From Streptomyces sp. NBC_01241 (GTDB lineage: Bacteria; Actinomycetota; Actinomycetes; Streptomycetales; Streptomycetaceae), in assembly GCF_041435435.1 (NCBI RefSeq), contig NZ_CP108494.1, forward strand, positions 7,474,501 through 7,538,500: a stretch of 64,000 nucleotides of DNA, read 5' to 3'. The notes under the pieces are model-generated. The model was given only the letters and a program-made list of their open reading frames with translations, was not told the DNA's origin and did no database searches. This document shows, one piece after another, positions 56,437 to 64,000 of this stretch. How positions within the stretch are numbered: the first letter of the stretch is position 1; the number at the start of each line of letters is the position of its first letter. The position numbers were made by a program, and so were the translations under genes.

Positions 56437-56856
56437 ATGACCACTGCACGGGACATCATGCATGCCGGTGCCACTTGCATCCAGGAAAGCGAGACGCTGG
56501 AGGACGCAGCGCGCAGGATGAAAGAGCTGGACATCGGAGCCCTCCCGATCTGCGGGCCGGACGATCGTCTCCACGGGATCATCACCGACCGTGACATCGT
56601 GGTGCAGTGCCTCGCCAAGGGCAAGGACCCTCGGACCAGGACCGCAGGCCAGCTCGAGCGAGGCAAGCCGATCACGATTGACGCCACCGCCGACAGCGAC
56701 CGAATCCTCCGGACCATGGAAGAGCACAGGATCCGGCGGCTGCCCGTCGTCGAAAACCACCGCCTCGTAGGCATGATCAGCGAGTCGGACCTCTCACGCA
56801 GCCTGCCGGAGGAGCAGGTGGGCCACTTCGTCGAGACCGTCTGCGCGACCACCTGA
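56437..56856 (+). CDS. CBS-domain-pair protein
   Basis: 139 residues from ATG 56437 (AAGGAG upstream). Two CBS motifs: CBS1 about 8-60 (ARDIMHAGATCIQESETLED then MKELDIGALPICGPDDRLHG and IITDRDIVV), CBS2 about 75-130 (ITIDATADSDRILRTMEEHR, IRRLPVVENHRLVGMISESD). Such stand-alone pairs bind adenine nucleotides and act as energy or stress sensors; actinobacterial members (HRP1-type) belong to dormancy regulons together with Hsp20 and KdpA-type genes, as found in this region. Cytoplasmic. Confidence 0.92.
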   Translation: MTTARDIMHAGATCIQESETLEDAARRMKELDIGALPICGPDDRLHGIITDRDIVVQCLAKGKDPRTRTAGQLERGKPITIDATADSDRILRTMEEHRIRRLPVVENHRLVGMISESDLSRSLPEEQVGHFVETVCATT

Positions 56857-57114
56857 ATTCGCCGGGCGCAGTCGACACACCGAGGCTCCTCGTCGGAGCC
56901 ACGATCAGTCTCCTTCCCAAGACCCTCGCCCGGCTCGCGGCCGACGCGCTCGCAGCCGGAACCGTGGTACGACGCCCTGCGCCGCACGCTGGTCGGCGTT
57001 GCGTTCCACCAGCAGACGAAAGCCGGATGGATTGAGCCACAGCGGGGCCGACCTCACCCGCACACCCTGGTGACGCGCCCCTCACAGGCGACCCGAGACA
57101 AAAGGGGACGCGGA
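56857..57114. other. Decayed sequence after the CBS gene
   Basis: No supported frame. Sequence quality (mixed GC3 in all frames) suggests old decayed coding DNA. Confidence 0.35.
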
Positions 57115-57360
57115 TGCCGGACGCATCGCAGCGACTGCACACGTTCCACGCACTGTTCGCCGACGGCAAGCACCGTTGAGATACGGGCTGCGGCCCGCTG
57201 GACCTGGGCGGGGTGCGGCAAATGCATGAGGAGATGTCGCAGGAAGACCTGCGGCTGCGGTTCTTCGCAGCGAACCCCCCCCGCTATGCGCGCGAGGTGA
57301 CGGGCGCGTACCTGCACCCCGGTCCGCAGTGGATACTGCGCTCTTGTCGCCGTGGACGAC
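57115..57360 (+). pseudogene. GNAT-type acetyltransferase remnant
   Basis: Reading across frames gives MPDASQRLHTFHALFADGK, then STVEIRAAAR and finally VRQMHEEMSQEDLRLRFFAA with NPPRYAREVTG. This is the start of the GNAT domain found in protein acetyltransferases and in acetyl-CoA-synthetase/GNAT fusions (the L-ADG-TV-IR-A and M-EEMS-EDLRLRFF blocks). At least two frameshifts occur, and the catalytic half is lost. Confidence 0.6.
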
Positions 57361-57515
57361 GAGCAGAACGGCGCGCCGCCACTCTCGGCGACGACCACCA
57401 GATCCCCCTTGCGGAGTTGAAGACTTCTCGATTTCCGGTCCGACCCGGACATCGAGGACCTGCCAGACGCAGGCATCGGCGTGGTGAGAACTCGGGGCTG
57501 GACTTCGGCTCCCGT
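57361..57515. other. Spacer after GNAT remnant
   Basis: Residual decayed sequence; no gene or clear signal seen. Confidence 0.3.
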
Positions 57516-58025
57516 TCAATGCCCGTGCGTCCGTCCGGCCGAGGGCGACAGCAGCCCTGCCGACCGGTCGCGGCTTTCCTGTGAGGCCGGTTCTTCACGC
57601 AGTGACTCAGCAACTTCAACGATGAGATGTGCCGCGTCCGCAGTCAGGGCCAGGTTCCTTTCCAGCCATGCGGCGTCTACTCCACGGGTGTGGGTGGCCA
57701 GGACCCACGCGACATACAGGCGGTCGAGGGACGGCGTGTCCGGGGTCTCCAGGGCGGCGCGGACCGCCTCCTCGGGGAAGCCGTCCAGGGCGTGGGGGAC
57801 AAACCATGAGGTGTCGACCAGCTCGGCGGTCCGGGCCTGTGGGTGTTTGAACGGCCGGAAACGGGCCCGTCGCACCCATGTGCCCACGACCAGGGCGGCG
57901 AAGGCAACGGCCAGAACGGCTGCGGCGACGCCCCTGTGGCCGGGGACCGGGACCTTCGTCCACACCGGCGGAAGAAAGGCCACTATGTGCTCGACGTGGT
58001 GAGGGTGAAGCAGGATCCACATCAA
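57516..58025 (-). CDS. Small membrane-anchored hypothetical protein
   Basis: 169 residues. His-rich start (HPHHVEH), one membrane helix at about 32-52 (GVAAAVLAVAFAALVVGTWV), then a soluble helical domain: TSWFVPHALDGFPEEAVRAA, TPSLDRLYVAWVLATHTRGV, DAAWLERNLALTADAAHLIV and EVAESLREE. I do not recognise the family. It starts 9 nt after the DUF998 gene and closes a four-gene minus-strand run. Its soluble part resembles small helical regulatory domains but no function can be given. Confidence 0.6.
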   Translation of the reverse strand: MMWILLHPHHVEHIVAFLPPVWTKVPVPGHRGVAAAVLAVAFAALVVGTWVRRARFRPFKHPQARTAELVDTSWFVPHALDGFPEEAVRAALETPDTPSLDRLYVAWVLATHTRGVDAAWLERNLALTADAAHLIVEVAESLREEPASQESRDRSAGLLSPSAGRTHGH

Positions 58026-58034
58026 TGCCTCCCG

Positions 58035-58964
58035 TCACATTTCCATCTCTTCTCTGCTGCGCCCTGATTCCGGTGATCGACGGTCTTCGGACCTGGGCAA
58101 TCGACGCGGGTCGCGTGAGGCCGCCACCCTCCAGTGGTCGAAGCGGATCATCCGGAGCAGGTCCCTGACGGTCTTGCCGACTATCTGGCCGACGCCATGC
58201 CGGGGCCACATCCGACCGGGCCTGCTGCGGCGGCTGGGTGTGAGGGACGTGTGCTGAGGAACGGCCATCACGTCACGCCCAGGTGCGCACGCAGGGGTTG
58301 TGCGCACCAGAAGGCGTGCCATGGCGGCGCACCAGGCCGAGACCAGCAGGACCTGTGCGCGTTCGGGCAGGCCTACCCAGCGCACCCCTGTGAGCACCAT
58401 GGTGATCTCCAGGACCCCGAGCAACGCGGTGGCGACGCCTGCGGCGAGGCTCCACCGGGCCGGGCGGCGTCGGCCGGCCCGGTGAAGGACCATGCCCAGC
58501 AGGAGCATGGCCAGGATCACGCCGGTGAACTCCGTCAGGCTCGACAGAGTGTGGACCTGCCGCAGCTGCTGGCCCAGGTCGGTACTGTCGGTTGCGCGGC
58601 AGGCAGGGGCGGCGGACGGGGCACAGGGCATGGGCCACAGACCGTCGGCGATTGAGGCTGCCGCGCCGACGGCCAGAGCCAGGCATCCCCACGTACGCGG
58701 GGGGCTGGCGGGCAACCGCCGGGCAAGGGCCATGGCCAGGACGAGGAGGCCGCAGCCTGCGATCATGTCGCCGGTGCGGAAGAGGAACGCGTACGGGCGG
58801 CCGGGGACGGAGAGTTCACTGATATAGGAGCTAAGCGGGTTGAGGCCCGTGCGGAAGAGGGCTTCCAACAGGAACGAGCTGTAGGTGATTGCGCCGATCA
58901 TTCCCCCTATGGCGCCGAGCCGGAACATGTGGGGCCGGGCGTGGTGTTCTGACCGGTCTTCCAT
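58035..58964 (-). CDS. DUF998 membrane protein
   Basis: 309 residues. About six membrane helices in residues 12-220 (LGAIGGMIGAITYSSFLLEA, FRTGDMIAGCGLLVLAMALA, TWGCLALAVGAAASIADGLW, EFTGVILAMLLLGMVLHRAG and others). The NPLSSYISELSVPGRPYAFL stretch is typical of DUF998. The C-terminal 80 residues are basic and cytoplasmic. Function unknown. It begins 3 nt after the esterase stop, so it is in the same transcript. Confidence 0.78.
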   Translation of the reverse strand: MEDRSEHHARPHMFRLGAIGGMIGAITYSSFLLEALFRTGLNPLSSYISELSVPGRPYAFLFRTGDMIAGCGLLVLAMALARRLPASPPRTWGCLALAVGAAASIADGLWPMPCAPSAAPACRATDSTDLGQQLRQVHTLSSLTEFTGVILAMLLLGMVLHRAGRRRPARWSLAAGVATALLGVLEITMVLTGVRWVGLPERAQVLLVSAWCAAMARLLVRTTPACAPGRDVMAVPQHTSLTPSRRSRPGRMWPRHGVGQIVGKTVRDLLRMIRFDHWRVAASRDPRRLPRSEDRRSPESGRSREEMEM

Positions 58965-58967
58965 GGC

Positions 58968-60095
58968 TCACCTGCCCGGATGCGGGGGTGGGAGCAAGGG
59001 CGTGGCCGGCGGGAGGTGGGCGGCGAGCCACTCGAACGCGGCCGGGCATGCCTTGGACCATACGCTGAAGTTGTGTCCGCCTGCCGGGGATTCACCTGTG
59101 GTGATGGGAGGGTGGCCCCGGGCGACGGCTTTCAGGTGCTCAATGGCGCGTTGTGCTTCCGGGTCGGCTCGTCCCGCCACGACGTACAGGGGTACGTCGG
59201 CGTGGTGGCGGGCGGCCTGCCATTGCGGGTCGTTCCACTGCCGCACGCCGGGCCTGCCCCCGTACAGGTCCCCGGTGGAGGCGTCGGTGACCGGAGTGAA
59301 GTAACCGGACAGAGATGCGGCGGCGGCGTACCGTGCGGGGTGGTGGAAGGCGGTGTTGACAGCACAGAACCCGCCCGTGGAGTAACCCATTGTCGCCCAG
59401 CTCCTGGGTGCGGCCATGACCCGGTAACGGGCGGAAATCTGGGTTGGTACGTCCACTGCCAGGTAGGTCTCGTTGCGGCGGCCGCGCACGGCGTCCATAC
59501 ATTCCCCGTCATGCCCCGGATCGTTGTCCGTCGGGACGACGACGATGACGGGCGGCATGCAGCCCGCAGCGATCTCCTGGTCCAGCACGCCGGTCAGGCC
59601 CAGACGGCGTTGCCAGTTGCCGGGCCCGCCCGGGTAACCGTGAAACAGTTCGATCACAGGGAAGCGCCGGTGGACACCCACCGGTGACGCGTACGTGGCG
59701 GGGAGGTAGACCAGCGCTTCTCGGGAGATACCGGAGTCGGAACCGGCCAGACGGACGCGCTCGATCCGGCCCCGTACCAGTCCGGGAGTCGCACCGTCAC
59801 TCCCGCCTGGGCAATGCGTCACGGCGACGGGAGGCAGCCGGTCGAGAAGGTCGTCGAAGGAGGCGTAGAAGCCGAACTCGCGATTGACGACATCCGCCGA
59901 CACAGCAGCCCCGGTGATCATGAGCAGCAGCAGGCACCCCAGCCGCAGAACCAATGCCCAGCGTGCCGGCCAGCGGTTCCACAGCATCATGGTCACGGTG
60001 ATCAACGCGATCGAGCATGCGCACAGGACGGCCAGGAAGGGCCAGCCCGTCAATTCCATGACCTCGGCCGCACGGACCGTGCCGGCGCCGGTCAT
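58968..60095 (-). CDS. Membrane-anchored esterase (antigen-85/esterase-D type)
   Basis: 375 residues. Two N-terminal membrane helices (about 17-38 and 50-68), then an extracytoplasmic alpha/beta hydrolase: FPVIELFHGYPGGPGNWQRR, VIVVVPTDNDPGHDGECMDA, the nucleophile in SWATMGYSTGGFCAVNTAFH (GYSTGG), the acid in YVVAGRADPEAQ and the base in PAGGHNFSVWSKA. The PF00756 fold is typical of mycolyltransferases and esterase D; outside mycolic-acid bacteria such proteins are lipases or cell-wall esterases. ATG 60095 overlaps the stop of a small upstream gene (ATGA); ATG 60059 (MELTGW) is an alternative. Confidence 0.85.
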   Translation of the reverse strand: MTGAGTVRAAEVMELTGWPFLAVLCACSIALITVTMMLWNRWPARWALVLRLGCLLLLMITGAAVSADVVNREFGFYASFDDLLDRLPPVAVTHCPGGSDGATPGLVRGRIERVRLAGSDSGISREALVYLPATYASPVGVHRRFPVIELFHGYPGGPGNWQRRLGLTGVLDQEIAAGCMPPVIVVVPTDNDPGHDGECMDAVRGRRNETYLAVDVPTQISARYRVMAAPRSWATMGYSTGGFCAVNTAFHHPARYAAAASLSGYFTPVTDASTGDLYGGRPGVRQWNDPQWQAARHHADVPLYVVAGRADPEAQRAIEHLKAVARGHPPITTGESPAGGHNFSVWSKACPAAFEWLAAHLPPATPLLPPPHPGR

Positions 60096-60436
60096 GGGAC
60101 CGTTGCGGCCGGATGCTGGGCCGCGTGCAGCCTTGGCACGACAGAAGGACTGCCGGCCGAGCGGAAGAATTGAAAAGCACCAGGGGCGCTTGCGACGTGA
60201 TCAGGGGCGAGGCCATCCGAGTCCAACGTCTCACCCACCGAAGGAGCCGCGAGGTCAACGCCACCGTCCCGCCGTACCCGGATCTCGTGGTGGCGCTTGC
60301 CGCAGGCCTGTCCGCAGGCCGCGCTGGTCGGGCACGTAAGGTCAACGGCGATGAGACCGGGCAGCTCATACGCCAGGAGAAGCACGCAAAGCACCCTTGC
60401 GGCGTCCGCAGTGTTCAAGAAGAGCTGGCTCAACAT
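60092..60436 (-). CDS. Small hypothetical protein upstream of esterase
   Basis: 114 residues from ATG 60436 (MLSQLFLNTADAARVLCVLL). One possible membrane segment (about 13-32, VLCVLLLAYELPGLIAVDL), then a Cys-containing segment (TCPTSAACGQACGKR) and a disordered tail. No family recognised. The main support is the 4-nt ATGA overlap with the esterase gene; the Shine-Dalgarno is weak. It may be a leader gene or a chance frame. Confidence 0.35.
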   Translation of the reverse strand: MLSQLFLNTADAARVLCVLLLAYELPGLIAVDLTCPTSAACGQACGKRHHEIRVRRDGGVDLAAPSVGETLDSDGLAPDHVASAPGAFQFFRSAGSPSVVPRLHAAQHPAATVP

Positions 60437-60904
60437 GTCGCCGCCATTGGTCGACCTTCGTCCGACAACCCTCGATCCGCCGACTCCGGAGCCACCTCCG
60501 TTTCGGTCTGCTGTTCTTCTCGGCCGCCTGATCCTGTCGGCAGGGCCCACGCGTTCTTCGTGCAAGCACGATTGTCGGCAGCCGATTCATGCCGCTGCGC
60601 TGCGCCGGCGCGTCCGCGTATCCATATTGCCAGTGTCTGGCAGACAGAGGCGGAGGTCAGTAGGCCGGATGGCACTGGGCCAGGGACGAAAGGACCAGCT
60701 TTCTCGTGGCCCGGCTCAGCCGAGCTGGACCGCCTTGACCAGCAGCAACAGGACGGCGATCAACGGATGTCCGAGCAGCAGGCTCATCTCGAGCTTCAGA
60801 CCGAGGGTCGGATGGTGGCACGACCCAGAGCGAGGAAGAACAGGACGCGGACCGCAACGAGGACCATGCCCATCGAACCGCCGCGCCCTCGGCTTCGTCC
60901 TTGC
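60437..60904. other. Stretch without a supported gene
   Basis: No recognisable protein. On the minus strand a short hydrophobic frame ends at about 60716 (LKLEMSLLLGHPLIAVLLLL), possibly the tail of a lost membrane protein gene. Confidence 0.35.
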
Positions 60905-61085
60905 CCAGAATGCCACCAGCCACCGCATCCACGGCGACACCGAGCGCGAGGCCCACCTGGACCTCTTCCGCTGGCTGCACCGCTACATCACCGTCCGACG
61001 CCACTCCCGCCTCGGACATCACAGCCCCATCGCCTACGAGCGAGCACTCCGAACAACATCAACTACGCTGGCCGAAGCCGCATAA
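60905..61085 (+). pseudogene. IS3-family transposase C-terminal remnant
   Basis: The frame reads HRIHGDTEREAHLDLFRWLH, RYITVRRHSRLGHHSPIAYE and RALRTTSTTLAEAA before the stop at 61085. This is the end of the rve integrase core of OrfB (the YN-RRRHS-LG--SP--YE block). The DDE residues and OrfA are absent. Confidence 0.75.
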
Positions 61086-61722
61086 CCCGTGTTCAAGATC
61101 AGGGGTCAAGGCCCCCCGGCCACGAACTTTGCGCGCTGGACAGCGCACCGCCCCCTCCCGGGGCGCAGGGCATGTGCATCGAATCTGCGGGAGAGGATCT
61201 GCGGCCTGCACTGGCAGCAAAACGCGGCAACCGTCGCTGGCTGGGACGGTCGATCGGCCGCGGGCAACAGCAACGACGCCTCGGTGCCAGAGCCACGGCA
61301 GGTCGCGGCAACCGCGATCGGAACGACTGTGGAGCAGACACCGCCGCGTCGAAGCACCGCGTCCAGCTGCAGACCTCGACCTCGATGTCGTCGGCTGATG
61401 GCTTCCCTACCCGGTACCACGAACCGGACAGGTGCCCGCTTCCACCCACCCCCAGCTGGCCGCATTCGGCCCTACTCGGAGTCCCGACAACGACATCACC
61501 GCAGCCCGCGTCCGCAGCAGCGCCGGTGATGTCGAGTCCATTGCCAGGGCGCGCGACGCATGGTTCACGTGCCACCAGGCCATGGACACGGGGTTGACGG
61601 ACTGAGACCACAGGTGGGCGAAGGGGGGAGCACGGGACCGGGCCTGTGTGCGCGCGTCTCGCTGCGCCCGGCATTCGGCGTTGTATTGGTGGCAGGAGCG
61701 CTGCCGAGCGATGGGAGCAGCT
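61086..61722. other. Gene-poor stretch
   Basis: About 640 bp with no gene that I can support. A short open stretch on the plus strand (about 61428-61604) has coding-like composition, but neither a start nor a known domain. Confidence 0.35.
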
Positions 61723-62010
61723 ATGTCGCCTTCCGATGTTTCTCGTCCCGGGAAGCCGGAGACGGATTTCGACCGCGACGCCGAGTGGGACGCGCTCGTC
61801 GCCTTCGCCTGTGACACCCGGCCCGGAGGCGCCTCGGCGCCGTGTCGGGACGGCTACGTCAGGGCAACACATACCTCCTGAAGGCACTCACCGCAGCCCT
61901 GGTCGGCTTCTATTTCGGGGCGCAACAGGCGGCTCAGGGCGAGTCCCTGCGCCGACTCGGCGACGAGCTCGCCCAGTACACTGGCACAGCGCCGCCAATG
62001 GATCGACCCG
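61723..62010 (+). pseudogene. AAA-type ATPase N-terminal remnant
   Basis: MSPSDVSRPGKPETDFDRDA with EWDALVAFACDTRPGG is followed, after a frameshift near 61840, by SGRLRQGNTYLLKALTAALV and GFYFGAQQAAQGESLRRLGD ELAQYTG. This is the start of a prokaryotic ATPase family with Walker A GRxRxGKT. Here the invariant Lys reads as Asn (RQGNTYLL). The rest of the gene is missing where the kdpD-like gene ends, so it is dead. Confidence 0.65.
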
Positions 62011-62011
62011 A

Positions 62012-63835
62012 TCAGCCGCGGTGCAGCCGATCGAGTTGGATCTTCTCCTGGTTCAGGCGCAGTTGGGTGGCGAAGGCACGCAGGAGTTGCGCGTCACGGG
62101 CAGTGAGCCTGCCGCCTGCCATCACAAGGACGCGGCCGTCGGAGAGCTCGGCGCTGAACGGGGCCTCGTCGGGAGTGGCGGGGAGTGGGCCGCCCGCTGC
62201 GGCCTCTGTCTGCCAGCCCGCTTCGGTGGGGCGCAGGAGGGCGATGGCGTCCAGGTCGAAGGTGCGGCGCACGGCGTCCACCAGCTCCGCCGGGGTCCGT
62301 GGGCCGTCAGCGATGACATCGGCGACCAGGCGGGCCAGGTTCTCGGCCTCGGTCTGCGAGCGGGCGACCTGGAGCCCGTGTCTGGCCAGGATGTCGATGA
62401 GGAGCCCGACGGTGGCACCGACGACGGCGAAGGCAAGCAGTGCGACCAGGTCGATCAGGTGGCCGATGCGCAGGTTGTGGTAGGGGCGGGTGTAGAGGAC
62501 GTCGGCGGCCAGGAAGCCGATCACCGTGGCCGTGACGGCGGGGCGGATGCCGCCGACGACGGCGGTGAGGACGACGGCCAGGAGCGTGCAGAACAGTGCT
62601 CCGGCCAGCCCGAGGGTGGCCCGGGCCGGGAGCAGGACCGCCGCGACCGCGAGCGGTGCCAGGACGGCGAGCAGCCAGCCGACGGCCGCACGCCGAGGAG
62701 GCAGGGGCACCCGCCGGTGGCGGCTGAGGTGCGGTAGTCGGGCGGTGAGAGGCCGCTTGGGGGGCCGGCGGAACGGGATGACGTGGAGCTCGACCGGCCC
62801 GGCCCGGTGGATGGCGCGGCTGATCACCGAGCCGTGCAGGAGTTCGTATCCGGGGGTGCGGCGGCTGGCGCCCAGGACCAGGTTGCGGGACCGCTCCGCT
62901 TCGGCGAAGTCGAGGATGGCTTGGGCCACGTCGGTTCCGGCGATCTGGGCATAGCGGCCGCCGAGTTCGGTCAGGAGGCGGCGTTGGCCCTCCAGCCAGG
63001 GCGGGTCGGGTTCGGCAAGGCCGGAGGGTTCACGGACGTGGACGCCGATGAGCTGGGCGTGGCTGTCCGCTGCGAATTGGGCGGCACGGCGGAGCACGTG
63101 TTCACCCTCGGGCTCGCCGGTGAGTGCGGCGATGATCCGCTCGCCGGGTGGAGCGGCCCCAGGACCGCCGTCGTGCGCGGGCGGGGCCGTTGCTCGGTCG
63201 CCGGAGTGGTCGTGGAGCCACTGCTGGGCCAGGGCGCGCAGGGCGGCCAGGTTCCCCGGGCGAAAGTAGCCGGCCAGTGCCCTGTCCGCGGTGCCAGGGG
63301 CGTAGATGCGGGACATCAGCTCGCGCAGGGCGTCGGAGCCGATATCGACGAGGTCCACCCGCCCGGCCGCAACGGCGACCTCGTCCGGGACCGTTTCGCG
63401 TACGGCGGTGCCGGTGATGTCTTCGACCGCGTCGTTGAGGCTCTCCAGGTGCTGGACATTGAGCGTCGACACGACATCGATGCCCGCCTCCAGCAGCTCC
63501 TCCACGTCCTGCCAGCGCCGGTCGTGCCGACTGCCCGGCACGTTGGTGTGGGCGAGTTCGTCCACGAGGACGGCCTGCGGATGCCGGGCCAGGATCGCGG
63601 GCAGATCCATCTCGTCGAACGAGGTACCGCGGTAGGGCATGCACCGGGGCGGTACGACCTCCAGGCCGTTCAGTTGTGCTGCCGTGTCCTTGCGGTCGTG
63701 CAGTTCCGCCAGCCCGACGACGACCTCAACGCCGGACTCGGCGAGCCGCCGGCCCTCGGCGAGCAGCGCGTACGTCTTCCCGACACCCGGGGCGATCCCC
63801 AGGTAAAGGTGCAGGGTGCCTCTCGCGGCGCTCAT
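62012..63835 (-). CDS. kdpD: KdpD-like sensor without histidine-kinase domains
   Basis: 607 residues from ATG 63835 (TTG 63844 also possible). KdpD N-domain with Walker A YLGIAPGVGKTYALL, HTNVPGSRHDRRWQDVEELL; a universal-stress-protein domain (about 230-370, ERIIAALTGEPEGEHVLRRA); four membrane helices of DUF4118 (about 395-490, AVLAPLAVAAVLLPARATLG, YTRPYHNLRIGHLIDLVALL) and a GAF-like part. It ends at AFATQLRLNQEKIQLDRLHR: the HisKA phosphoacceptor and HATPase domains (about 230 residues) are absent. It cannot autophosphorylate by itself. It may act as a nucleotide or K+-sensing partner of another kinase, as proposed for short KdpD proteins of cyanobacteria. No kdpE is seen in the window. 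Confidence 0.85.
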   Translation of the reverse strand: MSAARGTLHLYLGIAPGVGKTYALLAEGRRLAESGVEVVVGLAELHDRKDTAAQLNGLEVVPPRCMPYRGTSFDEMDLPAILARHPQAVLVDELAHTNVPGSRHDRRWQDVEELLEAGIDVVSTLNVQHLESLNDAVEDITGTAVRETVPDEVAVAAGRVDLVDIGSDALRELMSRIYAPGTADRALAGYFRPGNLAALRALAQQWLHDHSGDRATAPPAHDGGPGAAPPGERIIAALTGEPEGEHVLRRAAQFAADSHAQLIGVHVREPSGLAEPDPPWLEGQRRLLTELGGRYAQIAGTDVAQAILDFAEAERSRNLVLGASRRTPGYELLHGSVISRAIHRAGPVELHVIPFRRPPKRPLTARLPHLSRHRRVPLPPRRAAVGWLLAVLAPLAVAAVLLPARATLGLAGALFCTLLAVVLTAVVGGIRPAVTATVIGFLAADVLYTRPYHNLRIGHLIDLVALLAFAVVGATVGLLIDILARHGLQVARSQTEAENLARLVADVIADGPRTPAELVDAVRRTFDLDAIALLRPTEAGWQTEAAAGGPLPATPDEAPFSAELSDGRVLVMAGGRLTARDAQLLRAFATQLRLNQEKIQLDRLHRG

Positions 63836-63999
63836 CGGTCCCAACCGTCCGTCTCTCGTGTCATGCCGGTACGGGCCACGACGCGGGTGCGGCCTCCGCG
63901 AGCGCGGCCGCCCTCGCTCGGCGCACCACGTCGTGGTCGGGCTCTCAGTTGCAGCATCGCGCGCCCCGCCACGACCCGCACCTCACCGGCCGCGAGCCC
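63832..63999 (-). CDS. Partial gene running off the window edge
   Basis: A frame open to the window end codes GLAAGEVRVVAGRAMLQLRA ... VVARTGMTRETDGWDR and stops with TGA overlapping the kdpD-like ATG by 4 nt (ATGA). I cannot identify it from 55 residues. The overlap and high GC3 in its first part favour a real gene in the same transcript. Confidence 0.35.
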   Translation of the reverse strand, partial: GLAAGEVRVVAGRAMLQLRARPRRGAPSEGGRARGGRTRVVARTGMTRETDGWDR

Positions 64000-64000
64000 G

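Noticed and set aside
60657..61022. Antisense frame of 121 codons on the minus strand
   Set aside because: It overlaps the IS3 remnant and shows no domain or ribosome binding site.
44000..64000. Search for an att duplication of the tRNA-Leu 3' end and an integrase
   Set aside because: I found neither by reading, so integration into this tRNA is only suggested by the change of content.

Overview
The window is high-GC actinobacterial DNA and looks like a Streptomyces chromosome. GC3 is very high, starts are often GTG or TTG with purine-rich Shine-Dalgarno sites, extracellular glycosidases and Tat signals are common, regulators are of ROK, GntR-FCD and MmyB types, and TTA leucine codons are rare. 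Species cannot be told from the sequence.

Region 1 (1-21 kb) is mixed chromosomal metabolism: a DUF1275 membrane protein, an MmyB-type XRE regulator, pterin carbinolamine dehydratase, a truncated IS4 transposase, a complete IS200/IS605 element (tnpA-tnpB), two SAM methyltransferases, a CaiB/BaiF CoA-transferase, a repeat-rich secreted protein, a ricin-type lectin, an aldo/keto reductase, a secreted GH18 plus CBM35-GH8 pair (chitin/chitosan attack), an alpha/beta hydrolase, a long-chain acyl-CoA synthetase, LysR with a BASS-type transporter, and fdhD beside a scrambled fdhF remnant.

Region 2 (21-44 kb) is the core of the window. A FabH-like ketosynthase and a GntR-FCD regulator share an exact 12-bp candidate operator. 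Then comes a same-strand run of about 20 kb: ROK regulator, sugar ABC transporter (ATPase, permease, Tat lipoprotein), Gfo/Idh oxidoreductase, sugar isomerase, and a 1240-residue secreted protein (glucose/sorbosone-dehydrogenase propeller, PKD, CBM6-like, ThuA, DUF1080). Next is an ebo-type cluster: eukaryotic-like myo-inositol-phosphate synthase, UbiA prenyltransferase (EboC-like), TIM-barrel isomerase, EboA, TatD-like EboB, EboE, alkaline-phosphatase-fold EboF-like, and a Tat-exported isomerase. Most of these genes overlap by 4 nt or less. No EboD (dehydroquinate-synthase-like cyclase) is present. The inositol-phosphate synthase, also an NAD-dependent sugar-phosphate cyclase, sits in its place. 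eboE carries a TTA codon. My inference is that the locus imports or trims a 3-keto-type glycoside and builds and exports a prenylated cyclitol-like metabolite.

Region 3 (44-64 kb) starts at a tRNA-Leu(GAG) and is an accessory, decaying stretch. It holds pieces of several transposases (IS1182-like, IS110, IS5-like, IS3), fragments of a GNAT, an NmrA-like protein and an AAA ATPase, and a set of stress/potassium genes: Hsp20, a phosphoribosyltransferase-hydrolase fusion, kdpF-B-C-A in non-canonical order, a CBS-pair protein and a KdpD-like protein that lacks its kinase domains. It also holds an ER-type signal peptidase coupled to a TasA/camelysin-like secreted protein with a TTA codon, and a small run of genes for an esterase, a DUF998 protein and a membrane protein.
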